From assembly GCF_003086295.3 (NCBI RefSeq), contig NC_092054.1, forward strand, positions 16,131,878 through 16,195,877: a DNA stretch of 64,000 bases, read 5' to 3'. Every line of letters starts with the position of its first letter. The stretch's first letter is position 1. Positions 22,489 through 34,573 of this stretch are shown here, one piece after another. The notes beneath the pieces are model-generated. The model made no database searches. It was not told the DNA's origin and saw only the letters and a program-made list of their open reading frames with translations. The position numbers were made by a program, and so were the translations under genes. The DNA is from Arachis hypogaea (Eukaryota; Streptophyta; Magnoliopsida; Fabales; Fabaceae).

Positions 22489-23179
22489 TAGGGGTGTACA
22501 TGGTCCAGCTCGATCCGAAGACTCGGTCCGGCATCAAACATTTTAGGAACTAATTTAGTGTGATTTTATTGGGTCTAGAATCGGGTAAGGGTCTCAAAAA
22601 TAGATCCGGTCATTATTTCGGGTCGGGTCCGGGCCATAACTCGGGTTACCCGAACTCGGCCCGGTGGCCCGGTCATCATACACAATTAATATTTTGTGTT
22701 ATTAGTGATGGATGATGGCTATTCTTATGTGGAATTTAAATATTGTAAACCTTAATATTTTGTGTTATTAGTCATTATAAGATTATAAGCTAATGTTTTA
22801 TATTTAAAATGCATAAGACTTTAGACTAATGCATAATATTGTGTTATTTGTATTGATTTAAATATTTGGTGTTATTAGACAATATTAGTATTGATTATGG
22901 TTATGCTTTAATTTTAGAGAATGGATGGTTCTTGTTATATTTTTTTAAGTGAATTTTACTATGTGAATTATGAAATAATAGTTAGAGATTAGGCGATTTT
23001 TACATGTTAAAGATCCGGTTTTTACCCAGTTTTTTATTCGGTTTTCACCCGGCCCGAAGATGCGTAGATTTCATCAGGTCTAGGATCGGGTTAAGGTCTA
23101 AAAATTAAGTCCGATCTATATTTCAGGTCGGGTCTGAGTTAAGTCAAACCCAGTGTGGCCCGGCCCATGTAGACCCCTA
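22489..23179. mobile_element. hAT MITE, 691 bp, intact ends
   Basis: The TIR is TAGGGGTGTACATGG on the left and TAGGGGTCTACATGG (reverse complement) on the right. It is flanked by a perfect 8-bp target duplication, GATGAGAC, at 22481-22488 and 23180-23187. The interior has ggtccgg/cccggcc-rich subterminal segments and an AT-rich core without an ORF. Confidence 0.93.
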
Positions 23180-23772
23180 GATGAGACTTTTAGACAATGC
23201 TAAATATGCTAAGTTTTCTTTTAAGAGAATCTTACCATCTTAACCATAAAATCTGATTATGATGGTGAGTTTGTAAATATAGATTTTGAAATATTTTATA
23301 AAAGAAAATACATAGCACAAACTAGCTAAGTTTGATATGAAATCTGACGCTTTTTAATTTACATATGGAGCCAAGGATGGTGTAGAACTCTGATATGGGG
23401 GTGGGAAGTGCTTCACAAAATTGTGGTGTCAGGGACGAATAACTCGGACCCTCCGAGTTCCACACACAAAACGCACGGTCCGAGTAGCGTGCATTTGGCT
23501 CCGTGAAGGCTGCAACTCGGAGCCTCCGAGAACGTCCCAGGTCACGGACCGTCCGATTTCTCTTCAACCTATCGCACGGTCCGAGTTGTTCCAAAAGTTG
23601 ACACGCGTCGCGCTCATGCTTTACCCCGAACGGTGTCCCCTGAAACCAACAAAGACCCCTCAACCCTCTCTCTCTCCATCCGAATTCAATTCAGTCTCTC
23701 TCACATTTCGCTCTCAGGGTCATCTTCTTCTCCCTTTCTCTGGTTGCTTTGCATGGTGGAGGAGAAACAATC

Positions 23773-26700
23773 ATGCCAAAAAAATAAAGAGATGTTGATC
23801 GATCTGAGCTTCACATTATTCATTATCTTAATGATCCTGATTATGTAAGTTTTTTTTAAAATTTTTTTAAATTTTATTAATTTATTATGTTTATACTTAT
23901 TAATATTAAAAATTTAATTATTATGGTTGTTGTGAATAATACAATTAAAAAATATAGATAGAATGATTATTACTAATTTTTCAATATTTGTTAGATTTTT
24001 CAAAAAATTTTTTACAGATTTTTAATTATAGATATTATTACAGTGAAATTCGTTATTATTATTGTGGTCTGAAGACTTCCGAATGTAATAAAAAAAGATA
24101 ACTAAACAGGGAATGGTTACTTATTAATTAAGTGTAGAATGTAATTTTTTTTTAATTTATAATTAATTTTGAGTATAATTATGTGGGAGGAACGAACGCT
24201 AATATTTAAATGTTTTTTTAAACAATTAATTATAACTGTTACTGATGGAGAAGTTGATGTTAATGTTATTGTTATTGTGAGATAGTGTTAATGTTGAATG
24301 AGTAGTATGATTATTCTAATTAAGGCATGTTAGATTTTTTTATTATGAGAATATATAAATTTTCTTAATTGTCGTAATTATTATTAGCAAGTTAATTATT
24401 ACCATTGTTAGAATATGAGTTCCAACCAAGTTTGATCCGCTTGCTAGTTTCCTGATCCCGGGAGAGGCAGGGGGAGGTCTTTGTCATGATCCCATAAATG
24501 TACTACAGGCTCCCCGCTATGGTATGGTTCCATCGAATATCGAATAAGGTAACTTAAAATCCTCTGCGGTCTATGGTCTTTCCGTTTATGTCCAGTTGCT
24601 GTGATGGCATATACTGGTTGTTAATATTTTTTATTGTTGAGGGAAAAATGTTTAACAAATGAGTCATTAATATTAAAATTAATTCTAGATATTGTAACAA
24701 TATGGTTGAGAATTTTGATTAGCAATATATGTATTAGTAATGTTTTTTATTTGCAGTTGTGAATAGAATTTTAAGGATTAATTAAATAATTTTAGAAGTT
24801 AGAATAATTAGTTATATAAGGATTCAGTAAAATGATTGATGATGGTAGGTTAGTAATTGTTGTTGTTTATCTGACTAGTAATTTGTTATTTTTTTTGTAG
24901 AAATTAAGAATGTTGACATGTAACCATCCAGTTTCTCCGGATCGGTACAACAATAGGGTAGAGGAGCATCTACGAGTTACCGGTTTCTATCATGTATCTC
25001 AGATTGGGATAGTGCAGTGTTAAAAAGCATTGGTAAATGCTCTAATCGAACGTTGGCACCCGGACACACATACGTTTCACTTTCCCATTGGTGAATGTTC
25101 CGTGACTCTTGAAGATGTGGCTCTAATTCTTGGTCTTCCCACAGATGGTCTTCCAGTTACAGGAATGACAATGAGTAGTTTTGAAGCCATGGAGGCGGAG
25201 TGTTTGCTTCAATTTGGCGTTGCACCGCGTAAGGAGGACTGTAGATCTAGCTGCATCAAACTGACCTGGCTGCGGAATCTAAAAGAGAATTTAGAATTGA
25301 CCGATGAAATCAGTATACAAAGGTATGTGAGGTGCCACATTATGTTGCTGATTGGGACGATATTGTTTGGGGATAAGTCTAGGGCAGGCGTGCACTGGAT
25401 GTTTCTACCCTTGCTTCGTGATTTTGTCAATATTGGACAGTATAGCTGGGGATCGGCATGCCTAGCACACCTTTACAGGGCCCTATGTAGGGCATCTCGC
25501 TATAACTGTAAGGAAATAGATGGACCACTAACACTTCTGCTCGGTTGGGCTTGGATCCGACTGCCGTATCTATCACCGCTTCCTAGAGAATCCCGCAGCT
25601 TTCCACTAGCAAATAGGTAATATTATGTTACAATGTACCCGTTTCTTGATATTTAAGATTCAGTTGAGCTAATTGAAAATATCATATTAGGTGGCGTAAC
25701 TGGGAGTGTGGTGACCGACGATATAGATATCTGAAGCTAGCTCACTTTAGGAAGGCCTTTGATGAACTTCAGGAAGGCCAGGTGCGTTTTGATTAAAGAA
25801 GTATTACTTTTGGGTTTAGGGTCTTCGACAAAACTATGATGCATTGTTATTGTTATTTGAATTGTGGGTTCTAATCATGAGTTTCCCTTATTTTTCCAGT
25901 TTGTCTGGGTTGCTTATGCTGTAGATCGTGTGGATCCGAACATAATTTATCCTGAAATCTACATGCAATCGGTTGTATGGAGCGCTACAGTTCCGTTGGT
26001 GTCCTTTGAATGTATCGAGTGGCATGCCACCGATAGGGTCAGGCGCCAGTTCGGTTTCGTTCAGGGAGTACCTACTCAGGAGCAGAACCTGGATAAGGCG
26101 CATGGGGAGGTACTGACTGGTCCGAAGAATCTTAACTGGGCCACAGCACCGAGTCATTCAATTTGGGTGATGCATTGGATAAACAGGTATCACTACGTTC
26201 TTTCTGAGCTTTCCATCCCTTCACAGCATCCATTGGATACTTACATGAACTGGTACCGAACAAAATTTGGGAACCGCTTAGCATTGTCAAATCTTGTGGG
26301 TGAAGAGGATGCGGGTAATGAGGATATGGATTAGGGTAATCAGGATACCGATGAGGGTAGTCAAGATATGGATGAGGACAATGAAGAATAGGAGCCACAT
26401 ATATCACCTCCAATTCCGCTTCCACAAGAACAACCTCAGCCCTCAAACCAGTTTGTACCTCATACACAGTTCACCCCATCATTTCCAATGCAGCAACAAT
26501 ATTGGAGTATGTCACAGTTTGAAACAGGCGAAGGAGGTTCTTTTAGCCAGTTCTTTCAGCCTGAGTTCATGCCAGGCAGGTATTCGTTGGATGCGAGGTA
26601 TCCAGGCCATACCTCATCCGTTGCTTCCGAGGGGTTCGTATCTGTTGATGACTCTAGTAGGAGTGAGGGTGGACGAGGTGTTCTCAATAGTCAAAATCCT

Positions 26701-27170
26701 AACCGTCTTAACATGGGACTCATTGAGGAAGACACTAACACACTCGAACAAGAAACCGATGCTTATCTAGTAGACGACCCGGATGACGAGGGCGATGGTG
26801 AGGATGATGAAATTGAAGAGTTCGATGAGGATGAAGAATCTCGTAACGATGGTATTATGTTAACTATTTTGCTTTACATATACGATAAGTTATTTTTTTT
26901 GTTCTCATACATGGCATCTTTGACTTGGTTATCCTTCTTGATTTGTGGTATCTATGTTGGTATTGAATATGTAATGTGCTGCATATACTTGTTTATTCAA
27001 AATTGTATACAGGTCAGGTGGACAGTCCGGAGGACAACGTCAAAGGTTACAATCTGAGGATTGATCCGCCACGTCGGAGTGCTAATCGCTTCACTCCTTC
27101 TGTCTTCAAAAAAGCGGCCAAGAAATGCAAGAACTTTGTCAATGATGTAAAGTGGGCAATGAGAAAGTAG
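23773..27170 (+). pseudogene. Plant mobile domain (PMD, MAIN-like) protein, broken by stops
   Basis: This encodes a protein of the plant mobile domain family (PF10536), often annotated as 'serine/threonine-protein phosphatase 7 long form homolog'. Host members (MAIN, MAIL1) act in the nucleus in genome maintenance and TE silencing. Exons with good GT/AG borders: 23773-23844, 24901-25616, 25691-25781, 25900-26851 and 27013-27170. Key segments: MLTCNHPVSPDRYNNR, LIERWHPDTHTFHFPIGECS, LEDVALILGLPTDGLPV, YSWGSACLAHLYRALC, RWRNWECGDRRYRYL, FVWVAYAVDRVDPNIIYPEI, SFECIEWHATDRVRRQFG, an acidic tail and C-terminal NLRIDPPRRSANRFTPSVFK. In-frame stops: TAA 23785-23787, TAA 25021-25023 (where Gln is expected), TAG 26332-26334 and TAG 26389-26391. 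Otherwise the frame is well kept, suggesting recent death. Confidence 0.85.
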
Positions 27171-27264
27171 TTGTGGAGTTATGTTTAGGGTAATTTGTAT
27201 GTGTTGGACTTTGTATTGAGTAATTTGTATCACCTAGTTGTAATGAACTTTTTGATGTATTAAC

Positions 27265-29210
27265 CAGTTCGGTGACCAAGCTCCGTTACTGCGTTCCACA
27301 GCTGCATTGATGGACTCGTGCCTGTCGGATATTAGACCGACACCATCCCGAGTTACAACATGTTGATGCAGGTTACTAAGGAAAAAATGTCATGCATCAG
27401 AAGTCTCTCCCTCCACAATAGCAAACGCAATTGGGACGATATTGTTGTTGCCATCCTGTGAAACTGCCACAAGCAGACAACCCTTATACTTTCCGTACAA
27501 GTGAGTCCCATCCACCTGGACAATTGGCTTACAATGTCTGAATGCCCTAATACAAGGGTAATAACTCCAAAATACACGATGCAGTACCCAAATATCACCC
27601 ACCAAGTTATCGCCTTGATATGCAGGCATAGTCTCAAAATGGACAACAGCAGATGGCTCCTTGTGACACATGGCCTCAAACCATATAGGCAACGCCTCAT
27701 AAGAGGCTTTCCAACCTCCAAATATTTTTTCTACTGCCCTTTGCTTAGCCAACCATGCTTTCTGGTAGCTCACGGTGTAGTTGAACTTCGATTGCACTTC
27801 TGCTATAACCGATTTTACCTTTAAGGAGGGGTCAGCCTCAACCAGTGGCTTTATTGCTTCTGCAATTGTGATAGAATCCAGTTTCGAATGATCCTGTGAA
27901 ATGGTGGCTCTGGTACAGGTGTGACTACCATTATACCTCCTTATAACCCAACAGTACTTCCTGCTGATCAAGCTAACCCTGATAACCCAATCACACCCTG
28001 ACCCATACTGTGTACACTTGGCATAAAATGTCAACGGCTCAGACTCATACACCCGGTAGTCTACGCTTCGTCGTATCGTATACTCTTTTACCGCCTTAAT
28101 AACAGCTTCTCTGGAACTGAACTCCATACCAATGGCAAATTCACCATTTGCGACAATAGGAACTTCTGCTGCGACAGCCACCATTGGAAAAAAATTTCAT
28201 TAATACACAGGTATTTCAAAACCGATTCTAAAGGTAAATCAAATTTCACTGCATCCAGTATGCTATAACTCCAGACTTTGCAACATGTTATTATGTCACT
28301 CTAAACAAAATAAGAACATAAGCAGCAAATGTAAAAACTAGAGCGGACCGGCCGATTCGATCGGCAAACCAAACAAACCGGACCGGTCCGGTCCGATTCA
28401 CAGAGTTTGAACCGTACAACGGATGGAACCTGTGCAAATAATAATGTCCACAAACTCACGCATTTTGTAATAACCATATTATAGAGAAATTTAATATTAT
28501 TTTCTAATAAATACTAGTAGTATATAACAGTTAAAAAAGTAAATTTTCTATTAGTGGTAAATATTGTAATAACCCGGTTCGATCGTGACAACCACTACAT
28601 TCAACGCATGATTAATTAATGGTAAATAAAAAGTAAATTATTCATAACTCAATCAATGTCTAACTAAAAAAATCCTAATACCACGATTACGTTACCTGCA
28701 GTCATATATTCCGGATATTCCGGAACATGCATGGCTTCCAAGTCCAACACTCGCATGAATGATGGCTCCTCAAACGGCACTTCGTTTGCGAGTGCATTTG
28801 CCACTTCTGTCACATCTGGGGCCATGGTTCCGTCACCTTGATCTTCATCTCCATATGGACCAACAAATTCGTAGTTGCTTTCGAACTCTTCTTCACTGTC
28901 ACTGTTATAATCTTCCTGTAGAATATTCCGGTCAGCCTCAGATTGTTCAAACTCAACATACAACTCGATAAACGAGATCTGAGACCGGTTTTTAATATAC
29001 ATTGAAAACATCTCCTGCATGCTCGCTTCGTCCGTCACATATTTGGTTTGATACTGGATGAATCCACCAAATACTGGTATGGGATATCTGTATAGGATAC
29101 AGGATATCTTTCTTGCCCGCTCAGAATTAATCTTTTCACAAATTACACCTTTGAGTTCTTCAAATGAGATAATAAAAGGAATAACAAGATCTAGTGGGTT
29201 TTTACAAATA
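27265..29210 (-). pseudogene. MULE (MuDR-type) transposase, truncated
   Basis: This is the transposase of the same element. Exon 1 (about 29210-28696, donor GT at 28695) encodes an N-terminal region with FEELKGVICEKI, YRYPIPVFGGFIQYQTKYV, SMQEMFSMYIKNRSQISFIE, then an acidic stretch and ANALANEVPFEEPSFMR. Exon 2 (from about 28184) carries the MuDR-type DNA-binding region (GMEFSSREAVIKAVKEYTIR, then CTQYGSGCDWVIRVS with its Cys/His residues). The start of the MULE catalytic domain follows: VQVDGTHLYGKYKGCLLVAV holds the first Asp and LISDRHESI the second. A TGA at 27392-27390 replaces the Trp expected after SDA. The gene stops matching after ERSNGAWSP (about 27285), so the catalytic Glu, the C-terminal half and the SWIM zinc finger are deleted. 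The element could not move itself. Confidence 0.87.
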
Positions 29211-29929
29211 AATTTTACTCATTCACTCGTTTGTAACAAAATCTGACCAAAATAGTATATTTTTAGTAATACTCTGTCACTCATTTTTTTTCACTCAACA
29301 AAAAATAAGCATAAGCTTAGCCTTAGCAACTAGACTTTCAAAATCAAAACTGAAAAACCCAGATAGAAGAAGAGAGGAAGCAGCCGTTCAACAAGGAAGA
29401 AGACGGAACTAAGCTCCCAGCAGTTCACTTCACTCTTTTATATCAGTATCCTTAACCAATTCGGACCCTTCGACTAGGTTAAAACTGAACCAAAAAAAAA
29501 AAAGGATACGAACTTGGACCATCCGAGTTCCTCTAAGCCCTTCCACAAAATAGAGGGTCCGAGTTCAATGTGCCTCAACTCAAACTCTCATATACGAACT
29601 CGGACCGTGCGATATGCATCAAAATTACCTACTAAAGAAAACGTAGGGTACAATTTCAACAACCCAAAATTTTTCCCCTCCATTGCAAATCGGACCGTGC
29701 GATTTGTTATTCAAAAATTAAATCCAAAGAACTCGCACGGTCCGAGTTCCTCTATATCACACTGACAACAAAACTGTCCCACATATTTGTCCAGTCCCCC
29801 ATAATTCCATATTGACGCATAGCACACGCATGACCTCCATTTCCATAAAATTGAGCCGAAATCTGACGATAGTGTGCTTTTAGGATATTCTAAAGTTTTC
29901 AAAGTTTGTAGAGTTTTCAATATGAGGAT

Positions 29930-30420
29930 ACTGTGTTAAGGAGATCAAAGAGCCTCGAAGATCCACGTTGGGTCAAGGCCACTGAATACACACTTGAATA
30001 GTTTGAAAAGATTTATGTTTCTAAGCTTGTCTTTGTAGCATCTTAGAATATCACATTATACAAAATAGATGTAAAATCAACCTTTTTTTAATGGCTTCAT
30101 TGCTGATGAGATATATATAAGACGACCACCTAGGTTTGATTAGAAGAAGTGTCCAAATCATGTTCGGAGCCTAATTATTAACCAAAATTTCGTATGGTCT
30201 TAAACAAATTTCAAGAGCTTAATGTGATCGTCTAAACTTCTTTTTAACTCTGAATGGTTTTAAAAGAGGTATTCACGATACTATTTTTTTCATTCACTCT
30301 ACATCGAAACGATGAATTGTTGTTAATTGTCCATAACTCTCTCTATATTTATATGTTGATGATACTATCTTTAGAGCAACTTAGATCTCACTTTACAAGC
30401 ATTTAGTTTTTTTTTTTTCT
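29930..30420 (+). pseudogene. Ty1/copia reverse transcriptase fragment
   Basis: Frameshifted pieces follow copia RT order: EEPRRSTWVKATEYTLE, YKIDVKSTF, NGFIADEIYIRRPPRFD (about 30090-30140), SYGLKQISRA, then YVDDTIF (about 30354-30374), which is the RT active-site motif. Stops and frameshifts are frequent. No LTR is found next to it. Confidence 0.75.
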
Positions 30421-30467
30421 AACGAAAAGTGAGTTTAAAATAAACGTAATAGACATGTTTAAAATTA

Positions 30468-30606
30468 GGTGAAAACTCAAGTGCAGTTGACTTCACGTGA
30501 AATTGATAGTTGAGAGTTATTAAATAAAAATTTAATCAAATCAGTTAAATCATGTAACAACTCTCAATTATCAATTTCACGTGAAGTTGATACTTAAATT
30601 TCCACC
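30468..30606. mobile_element. MULE-type MITE, 139 bp, perfect 9-bp target duplication
   Basis: The ends are GGTGAAAACTCAAG and GGTGGAAATTTAAG (reverse complement). An internal palindrome (cttcacgtgaaattgatag...aattatcaatttcacgtgaag) makes the whole unit foldable. The identical 9-mer TTAAAATTA flanks it at 30459-30467 and 30607-30615. The size and 9-bp duplication fit Mutator-derived MITEs, and from recollection it resembles an abundant peanut MITE. Confidence 0.93.
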
Positions 30607-30615
30607 TTAAAATTA

Positions 30616-31507
30616 TCACAATAAAATCTACTGAACATAAATAATTGAAATTTTGATTTCAACGAAGCACGCAGTATTAGCATAAAAATTGTATAGCCCT
30701 CAAAACAATGCATAAACAAACATCTTTGCGATAATTTGAATGATTCAAATCTGTAAGAGTGCATGGCATGACTAGAAGGGAAAGAGTTAGTTAATATAGT
30801 TAACTGGCGATGAATAGATAATACATATATAAAGTCTCTGCATCATGTACACTAACACACAAGAATTTATTACTTGATTTTACAGCAACAATAACATTGA
30901 ATCTTCTTTCTTTCTCTCTCCGAGTTTCTTTAAAACTCTTAGAATATGCAATTCAATTTTCAGAACCTTCACTGAAATAACCAATAGAATATACCTTTAT
31001 GGTCCTCACTGCCTTTCAATACATATCGTTTTCCCTTCAAATATAATTCAGTCAATAAGTCTAAGTGAAGAAAGTTTCAATTTTTTAATGCTTTTAACGA
31101 AATAGCATAGCTCTCGCTGGAATGAGGACGAAAATTCTAAGCAATAAAAAAGAAAAATAAAAAAAATAAATGAATAAATAAATAATGGTTGTTTAGCTCA
31201 CGGAAATAAAGAAATTGAAGTCTACGTAGACTTCAACATTATTAATATACGTTCTGCAATTATTACAATATGCGTAGGAAACTTCCAAACAATTTAATGA
31301 ATATTTAATAGTAATTTTATACAGTATAATGATTAGAGCGTGCTTGACTAATGAGTCGCTAAAAGCTAATTAAGGGGCTTTGGTGATTGTATCCCTAACC
31401 CTAGGAACAGGATTAGATAGATAAATCTGGATTGAAAGTGAAAACAGAACATAATAATAATAATTTAAACGTTTTCCCAAACCAATTATTGGCTAAAGGA
31501 GTTTGAG
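30616..31507. other. Intergenic DNA
   Basis: No ORF or repeat with support; mixed AT-rich sequence. Confidence 0.4.
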
Positions 31508-31771
31508 TTTTACATACATGTCTTTGTTTAAATGTCCTAAATTCTTTTTAATATATAATTCAACGCACTTGTTGCCTTTAAGATAATTTTCATTTTGATT
31601 ATCTAAGATATTTAGAAGGGTGATACTGCTCAAGAAAGTTAATTTGGGAGCAAAATCTTAGTTTACTACGTACTCGGAAAAAGACAGTGGGGTATGCAAT
31701 TTGAGTGTCCACTGTCTATGACGTTGCCAACACAACTTACAATTTTTAAATTTCCACAAGAGTTTCTGGGT

Positions 31772-32843
31772 CAACATTTTGGGTATATGGCCACGATTTT
31801 TTTTTATTACGGTCTATGGCTACGATTTTTTTGGTCACGGTAAAAAACCGTAATTATAGATCCTCTATGGTCACAGTTTTTTACTGTGACAAAAAAAAAG
31901 CTATGGTCACGGATTTTGGAAAAAAAGTGACCATAGAATACTTATGATTACGGTTTTTTAAAAAAGGATGGCCTAAAGGGGTCTATGGTAATCGTTTTTT
32001 ACAGTGACCAAAAAAGGTCTATGGTCACAGTTTTTCAAAAAAGGATGACCTAAAAGGGTCTATGGCCACGGTTTTGGGGGGTGACCTAAAAGGGTCTATG
32101 GTCACGGTTTTGGGGGTGACCTAAAGAGGTCTATAGTCACAGTTTTTTACAGTGACAAAAAAGGGGTCTATGGTCATGGTTTTTCAAAAAAAGGTGACCT
32201 AAAACGGTCTATGGTCACGATTTTAGGGGGTGACTTAAAAGGGTCTATGGTCTCGGGTTTGAGAGTGACCTAAAGGAATCTATGGTAACGGTTTTGGGGG
32301 TAACCTAAAGGAGTCTGTAGTCACGGTTTTAGGGGTGACCTAAAGGGGTCTATGGTCACGGGTTTTCGAAAGGGTGACCTAAAAAGGTCTATGGTCACGG
32401 TTTTGGGGGGTGATCTAAAAGGGTCTATGGTCACGATTTTGGGAGGTGGCCTAAAGAGGTCTACGATCACAGTTTTTGGGGGTGTGACCTAAAAGGGTCT
32501 ATGGTCACGATTTTTTGAAAGGATGACCTAAAAGGGTCTACGATCACGGTTTTAAGGTGGGATGACCATAGATAAGGCTATGGTCACGGTTTTAAGGAGG
32601 AGTGACCATAGAGTCTATGATCACGGTAAAAAAACGTGGTCTAAAATGTCAGAATTTAAAAAATGAAACCGTGACCATAGATAAAAAAAGCTGTGACTAT
32701 AGATCTATAGCCACGAAAGAATAAGTCACAATAAAAAACCGTGACTATAATTCCAAAACCGTGACCATAGATCTATAGTCACCCTTTTTATTAGCTATAG
32801 TTACGATTTTTTACCATGACCATAAGCCCTTTTTTTTGTAGTG
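31772..32843. mobile_element. CACTA-type element remnant made of subterminal repeats
   Basis: About 1 kb of diverged tandem copies of a 35-50 bp word around ctatggtcacggttttgggg and tgacctaaaaggg. The right 150 bp carry the inverted form (ccgtgaccatagat). The right end is ttttttttgtagtg, the reverse complement of CACTACAAAAAA. The left end (caacattttgggtatatggc) is degenerate. It has no coding sequence. The duplicate copy of the flanks at 35740 shows the site without the insertion. Confidence 0.75.
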
Positions 32844-33319
32844 ATATGCTGGTTGAGTATCTTATATATAGGCAATTTATATATTAACCATATTAGAATT
32901 TAGAGAAGTCCTCATTTTTTATTTAAAAATAAACTACTATAATGTATATATTGCTAAGTTTACATACATGTCTTTGTTTAAATGTCCTAAATTCTTTTTA
33001 ATAATCAACATATTTGTTGCCTCTATGATACTGTTGATTTTGATTATCTTATTTTATTTAATAGCTACTTTCACAGCCACTCACGATTTTAGTTATTTTA
33101 TTACTAGCTAGTTACAATTACCGTTTTTTTCAATGTGACGATGATCGTCCTCGATTTGTATTTGTCACAAACCAAAGTGAAGTTCTTACGAAGTTCTTTT
33201 TCCTGTATATCAGATATTTTAGAGACAATTTCATAAATGATTTGGAAAACATTAGCGAGTAAAACGATTTAACTATGATTTGCAAGTATAGATTATTATA
33301 TTAAAATAGGTGACGCAGG

Positions 33320-33737
33320 TGATGGGAATAAGACACCATTCCTCCTTGAGAAAACACCTTTAACAGAGAAATAAAATAAACACAATCACAACACAAGAAT
33401 TTAACGTGAAAACTTCAATTATCGGAAAAAAAAACCACGGCCGTTGTCAAATGACAACCAGAGATATCACTATGTGAAAATTGTTACAACATATAGACTT
33501 CTTTCTCTCTAACACCGACACCCCAGTACACCCACACTCTCTCAAAGCAAATCTCTAACTACACCTCACAACACTCTCTAATCAAAGAGTACAGAGGAAA
33601 AGAAAAATCAGATACAAGCTTAAAGTGTTTCTGACTGGTGCAAAAACAAATGGAGAACTTAGCCTCATATTTATAGCCTAGGCCCACTCCATTTGCTATC
33701 CTAAGCAATGTGGGACTAATTCAACCAAATCCTAACA
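33320..33737 (-). repeat. Left LTR (3' LTR on the minus strand), 418 bp
   Basis: Near-identical to 34574-34994; differences are scattered substitutions and short indels (for example ggcccactcc versus ggtcacccactcc). Contains agtcccacattgctt near its minus-strand start. Confidence 0.92.
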
Positions 33738-34560
33738 ATCTCCACCTTGATTGAAATAGTCACACATCTTCAGCTTCCATTGTCAACACCGACAATTCTT
33801 TGCTGCCATTGTCTATACCGACAATCATAGTTTAGAGAACTATCATACTCCACCATGAAAGTATACTCACTTGGAATTAGACCACTCCAAGCATTTCACC
33901 TTGGTACAGATCGAAACCTTGCTGAAAATTCATGGTGCAACTTCCAAATTGGCTTTTCCTGGAAGTTCTTCAGCCATCGACCTAACTCCTCCACATACCT
34001 TGCATCTCAACGCCAACCAATGCCCGTGTGTAATTGTGGACCCGATTGCCACAACTTATCCTTATCCATGGCAGTGCGGTAATACCATAAGGATATTTCT
34101 TGTCTTCTAGAGAACATCATCTTCTCTCATAGAGAGAGCAACCAGAGATCTTCTCCTTCAACGCCTTGTGCAAACCTGATTGTATCAACACATCCTTGAC
34201 TTGTATTTGCCACAAGCCAAAATTGATTCTTCCATCAAATTTCTCTATTTCAAGCTTCACAGCACTTGAATATCCTGACATTGTTGCAACCGTATACTGG
34301 AATAGTATAACTTAACTGTGCACTAGGAAGGGTCCCCAGGAAAGAGAGGTGGGTCACAATGGACACACTTAAATACCAAGTCTTTCCTTAGTCAGAACCT
34401 TTCCAAACATCACTCTCACAGTGTCACACTGCCTTCCAGCAACAATAACAGCAACCAAAGATCAACCTCAAGCCACAGGACAAAATTCTTTTCTGATGTG
34501 GAAGGTCAGACTAGGCTGCAACCACAGAGCATACTAAGAATAAATCCCACCGAACCGAAA

Positions 34561-34571
34561 CTCTAATACCA
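34561..34571 (-). other. Primer-binding site of the small copia-like element
   Basis: The minus strand reads TGGTATTAGAG, the usual copia initiator-Met PBS with one T-for-C change, two bases inside the LTR. Confidence 0.8.
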
Positions 34572-34573
34572 CT

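Larger units (their letters stand above)
23394..29804. mobile_element. Mutator-like element (MULE) carrying PMD and transposase genes
   Basis: The ends read tATGGGGGTGGGAAG on the left and ttATGGGGGACTGGAC on the right (reverse complement), with further inward similarity (TTGTGGTGTCAG / TTGTTGTCAG). Both subterminal regions carry many copies, in both orientations, of a word close to TCGCACGGTCCGAGTT. Inside are two convergent genes, a PMD gene (+) and a MuDR-like transposase gene (-), meeting near 27.2 kb. No convincing 9-bp target duplication is seen, so the exact ends are uncertain. Confidence 0.7.

Noticed and set aside
23421..23848. Open frames of 71-125 residues at the start of the MULE
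   Set aside because: They lie in the TIR/subterminal and leader region, with no domain; they arise from GC-rich iterated words.
28350..28600. A further hAT-like MITE in the transposase intron (ggaccggtccggtcc-rich)
   Set aside because: Words resembling hAT subterminal repeats are present, but I could not find matching ends or a target duplication.
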